DNA from: Planctomycetota bacterium
Lineage (GTDB): Bacteria > Planctomycetota > Brocadiia > JAJRTI01
DNA: 7,284 bases
Direction of reading: 5' to 3'
Assembly: GCA_024278415.1 (NCBI GenBank)
Contig: JAJRTI010000664.1
Span: 1-7,284, forward strand
Part shown: piece by piece, positions 6,641-7,284 of the stretch
How positions within the stretch are numbered: the first letter of the stretch is position 1
Layout of the letters: the number at the start of each line of letters is the position of its first letter
The notes under the pieces: generated by a model
What the model was told of the DNA's origin: nothing
What the model saw: the letters and a program-made list of their open reading frames with translations, nothing else
Database searches by the model: none
Translations under genes and position numbers: made by a program

Positions 6641-6704
6641 TAATCGGGGGACCATACGCGATTGTAATCGGGGGACGCCATACTGTAATCGGGGGACGCC
6701 ATAC
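6641..6704. repeat. Three copies of the TAATCGGGGGACGCCATAC repeat, two in exact tandem
   Basis: TAATCGGGGGACGCCATAC is present identically at 6665-6683 and 6686-6704; including the preceding TG this is an exact 21-bp tandem duplication (6663-6704). A copy lacking two bases (TAATCGGGGGACCATAC) is at 6641-6657. On the minus strand each reads ATGG(CG)TCCCCCGATTA. A fourth, diverged copy is at 5031. Two copies are identical, so the duplication is recent or maintained. Confidence 0.8.
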
Positions 6705-6808
6705 TCGATTCGGCGTATCTATCGTGTCAGGCCGGGCAGTTGAAGGTTCAGGCCTACCGCTCCAGCTTCTTGCTTTTCGTCGCGGTTCCTCACGGATAAG
6801 GCACTACG

Positions 6809-6836
6809 CTTTCTCGCAGACTTGGCCGCGAGAAAG
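6809..6836. repeat. 9-bp inverted repeat
   Basis: CTTTCTCGC (6809-6817) and GCGAGAAAG (6828-6836) are perfect reverse complements around a 10-nt loop. A second small hairpin GCGGC-TGC-GCCGC follows at 6839-6851. Both lie inside the stretch that replaces the second half of the PIN toxin gene. Confidence 0.55.
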
Positions 6837-6868
6837 GGGCGGCTGCGCCGCAATTCGTGTTCGTGCTG

Positions 6869-6920
6869 GTGCTCGTCGTCCTCGATGTCGGCCGTTGAGC
6901 GGTGGTTCGAGGACGAGCAC
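6869..6920. repeat. Inverted repeat at the breakpoint of the PIN gene
   Basis: The arm GTGCTCGTCGTCCTCGA (6869-6885) pairs with TCGAGGACGAGCAC (6907-6920), 14 bp with a 3-base insertion (GTC) in the left arm and a 21-nt loop. The outer end of the right arm (6920) coincides with the point where the PIN protein stops resembling its family (last clean codon at 6923-6925). This makes it a candidate end of an inserted element. Confidence 0.55.
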
Positions 6921-7149
6921 GATGGCGCATCGACCATCGTCGCCGCCGCAGCTAGAAGTTGCACGTGTGGTTCGTGATCGACCCCACCAAACCCATCTGC
7001 CAACTTGCGGCTGATTCTCTCGCATTCGTCAAGAATCGGAGGCGATACGACAAGCTCGACTTCGCCGCGTCGCCAGGCATCGAGGATCTCATATGGTGGA
7101 CCAGAGAAGAACACGCCAGACACGAACACGTTGGTGTCAACCGCGATCC

Positions 7150-7284
7150 TCATGCTTCACGCCGCACCTTGACCACGGCTTTGGCGACATCCGAACGTTT
7201 CATGCCGGCGGCGCGCGCCTGTTGGCGGGCGGAACGGATAATGTCGTCGAAGTCGGCCATGGAGGGCGCTTCGATGGTCTTGAG
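7150..7284 (-). CDS. Antitoxin of the PIN toxin, partial (5' end beyond window edge)
   Basis: An open frame enters from the right edge and encodes 44 residues (LKTIEAPSMADFDDIIRS...GMKRSDVAKAVVKVRREA) ending at TGA 7152-7150, which overlaps the ATG of the PIN toxin. The length class, high charge, helical C-terminus with KRSDVAKAV, and position immediately upstream of the toxin fit the small antitoxins paired with COG1569-type PIN proteins. An internal ATG (residue 9) could give a 36-residue protein, but the residues before it read as natural sequence, so the gene probably begins outside the window. If it still represses its own promoter it could do so without a working toxin. Confidence 0.65.
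   Translation of the reverse strand, partial: LKTIEAPSMADFDDIIRSARQQARAAGMKRSDVAKAVVKVRREA

Larger units (their letters stand above)
6337..6718. other. Non-coding, repeat-rich stretch
   Basis: No supported gene on either strand. It contains the palindromes before the nuclease, a 7-bp hairpin, the second REP-type pair and the TAATCGGGGGAC copies. The open frames crossing it consist largely of translated repeat (for example SPDY repeated on the minus strand). Confidence 0.65.
6719..7153 (-). pseudogene. Truncated PIN-domain toxin (VapC-like), second half replaced
   Basis: The first 77 residues are a clear PIN-domain start: IAVDTNVFVSGVFFSGPPYEILDAWRRGEVELVVSPPILDECERI, with the acidic metal ligands D6 and E43. 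Proteins of this toxin family (COG1569-like, about 140 residues) continue with a DPDDDKF block and a later GD(R/K)DLL block carrying the other acidic residues; neither is found here. After P77 the frame runs through low-complexity sequence (STADIEDDEHQHEHE, then a basic tail) over an inverted repeat and ends by chance at 6719. The start overlaps the upstream antitoxin stop by ATGA, the usual layout of toxin-antitoxin operons. An intact enzyme would cut RNA; this one should be inactive. The original 3' half is not recognisable elsewhere in the window. Confidence 0.75.

Noticed and set aside
6641..6704. CRISPR array
   Set aside because: Units are only 19-21 bp, directly adjacent or separated by a few bases, without spacers, and no cas gene is nearby.
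6610..7014. 134-residue open frame on the plus strand
   Set aside because: It translates the tandem repeats (VIGGRHT twice) and the antisense of the PIN gene; no protein features.

Overview
The window looks like a piece of a PVC-type bacterial genome (Planctomycetota, Verrucomicrobiota, Kiritimatiellota, Lentisphaerota or relatives). This is inferred from protein architecture: a hydrazine-synthase-alpha-like diheme protein fused to a formylglycine-generating-enzyme (FGE/SUMF1) domain, and a secreted trypsin-like protease carrying small N-terminal domains that I associate with that superphylum. No rRNA or other direct taxonomic marker is present.

Layout. (1) Bases 1-3386, plus strand: a very large GC-rich gene for a HzsA-like beta-propeller with two c-type heme motifs and a C-terminal FGE-like domain. 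Its true start is probably left of the window. A 20-bp repeat unit with a hairpin sits in frame inside it. (2) Bases 3387-3625: intergenic, with a REP-type inverted pair just after the stop codon, then a sigma70-like promoter and a strong ribosome binding site. (3) Bases 3626-5008, plus strand: an exported S1C (HtrA-like) serine protease with an intact catalytic triad and no PDZ domain. (4) Bases 5009-5421: no gene, but several hairpins, one copy of a TAATCGGGGGAC-type repeat and a short stretch resembling the 3' end of the first gene. (5) Bases 5422-6336, minus strand: an orphan protein with a PD-(D/E)XK nuclease signature, with two overlapping perfect palindromes just upstream of its start. 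(6) Bases 6337-6920: mostly non-coding and full of repeats (a second REP-type pair, three more TAATCGGGGGAC-type copies, several inverted repeats). (7) Bases 6719-7284, minus strand: a toxin-antitoxin pair, the antitoxin cut by the window edge and the PIN toxin broken after about 77 residues exactly where an inverted repeat begins.

The genes do not form one pathway. Gene 1 and the protease are both predicted to act outside the cytoplasm but are separated by a REP pair and a separate promoter, so they are probably not co-transcribed. The right half reads as accessory DNA: an orphan nuclease, a decayed toxin-antitoxin module and several families of short interspersed repeats. Sampled lines are roughly 70% GC in gene 1 and near 55% GC in the protease, which fits different histories. 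The most interesting points are the HzsA-FGE fusion with altered key residues, the in-frame repeat in it, the palindromes before the nuclease, and the PIN gene broken at a hairpin boundary.
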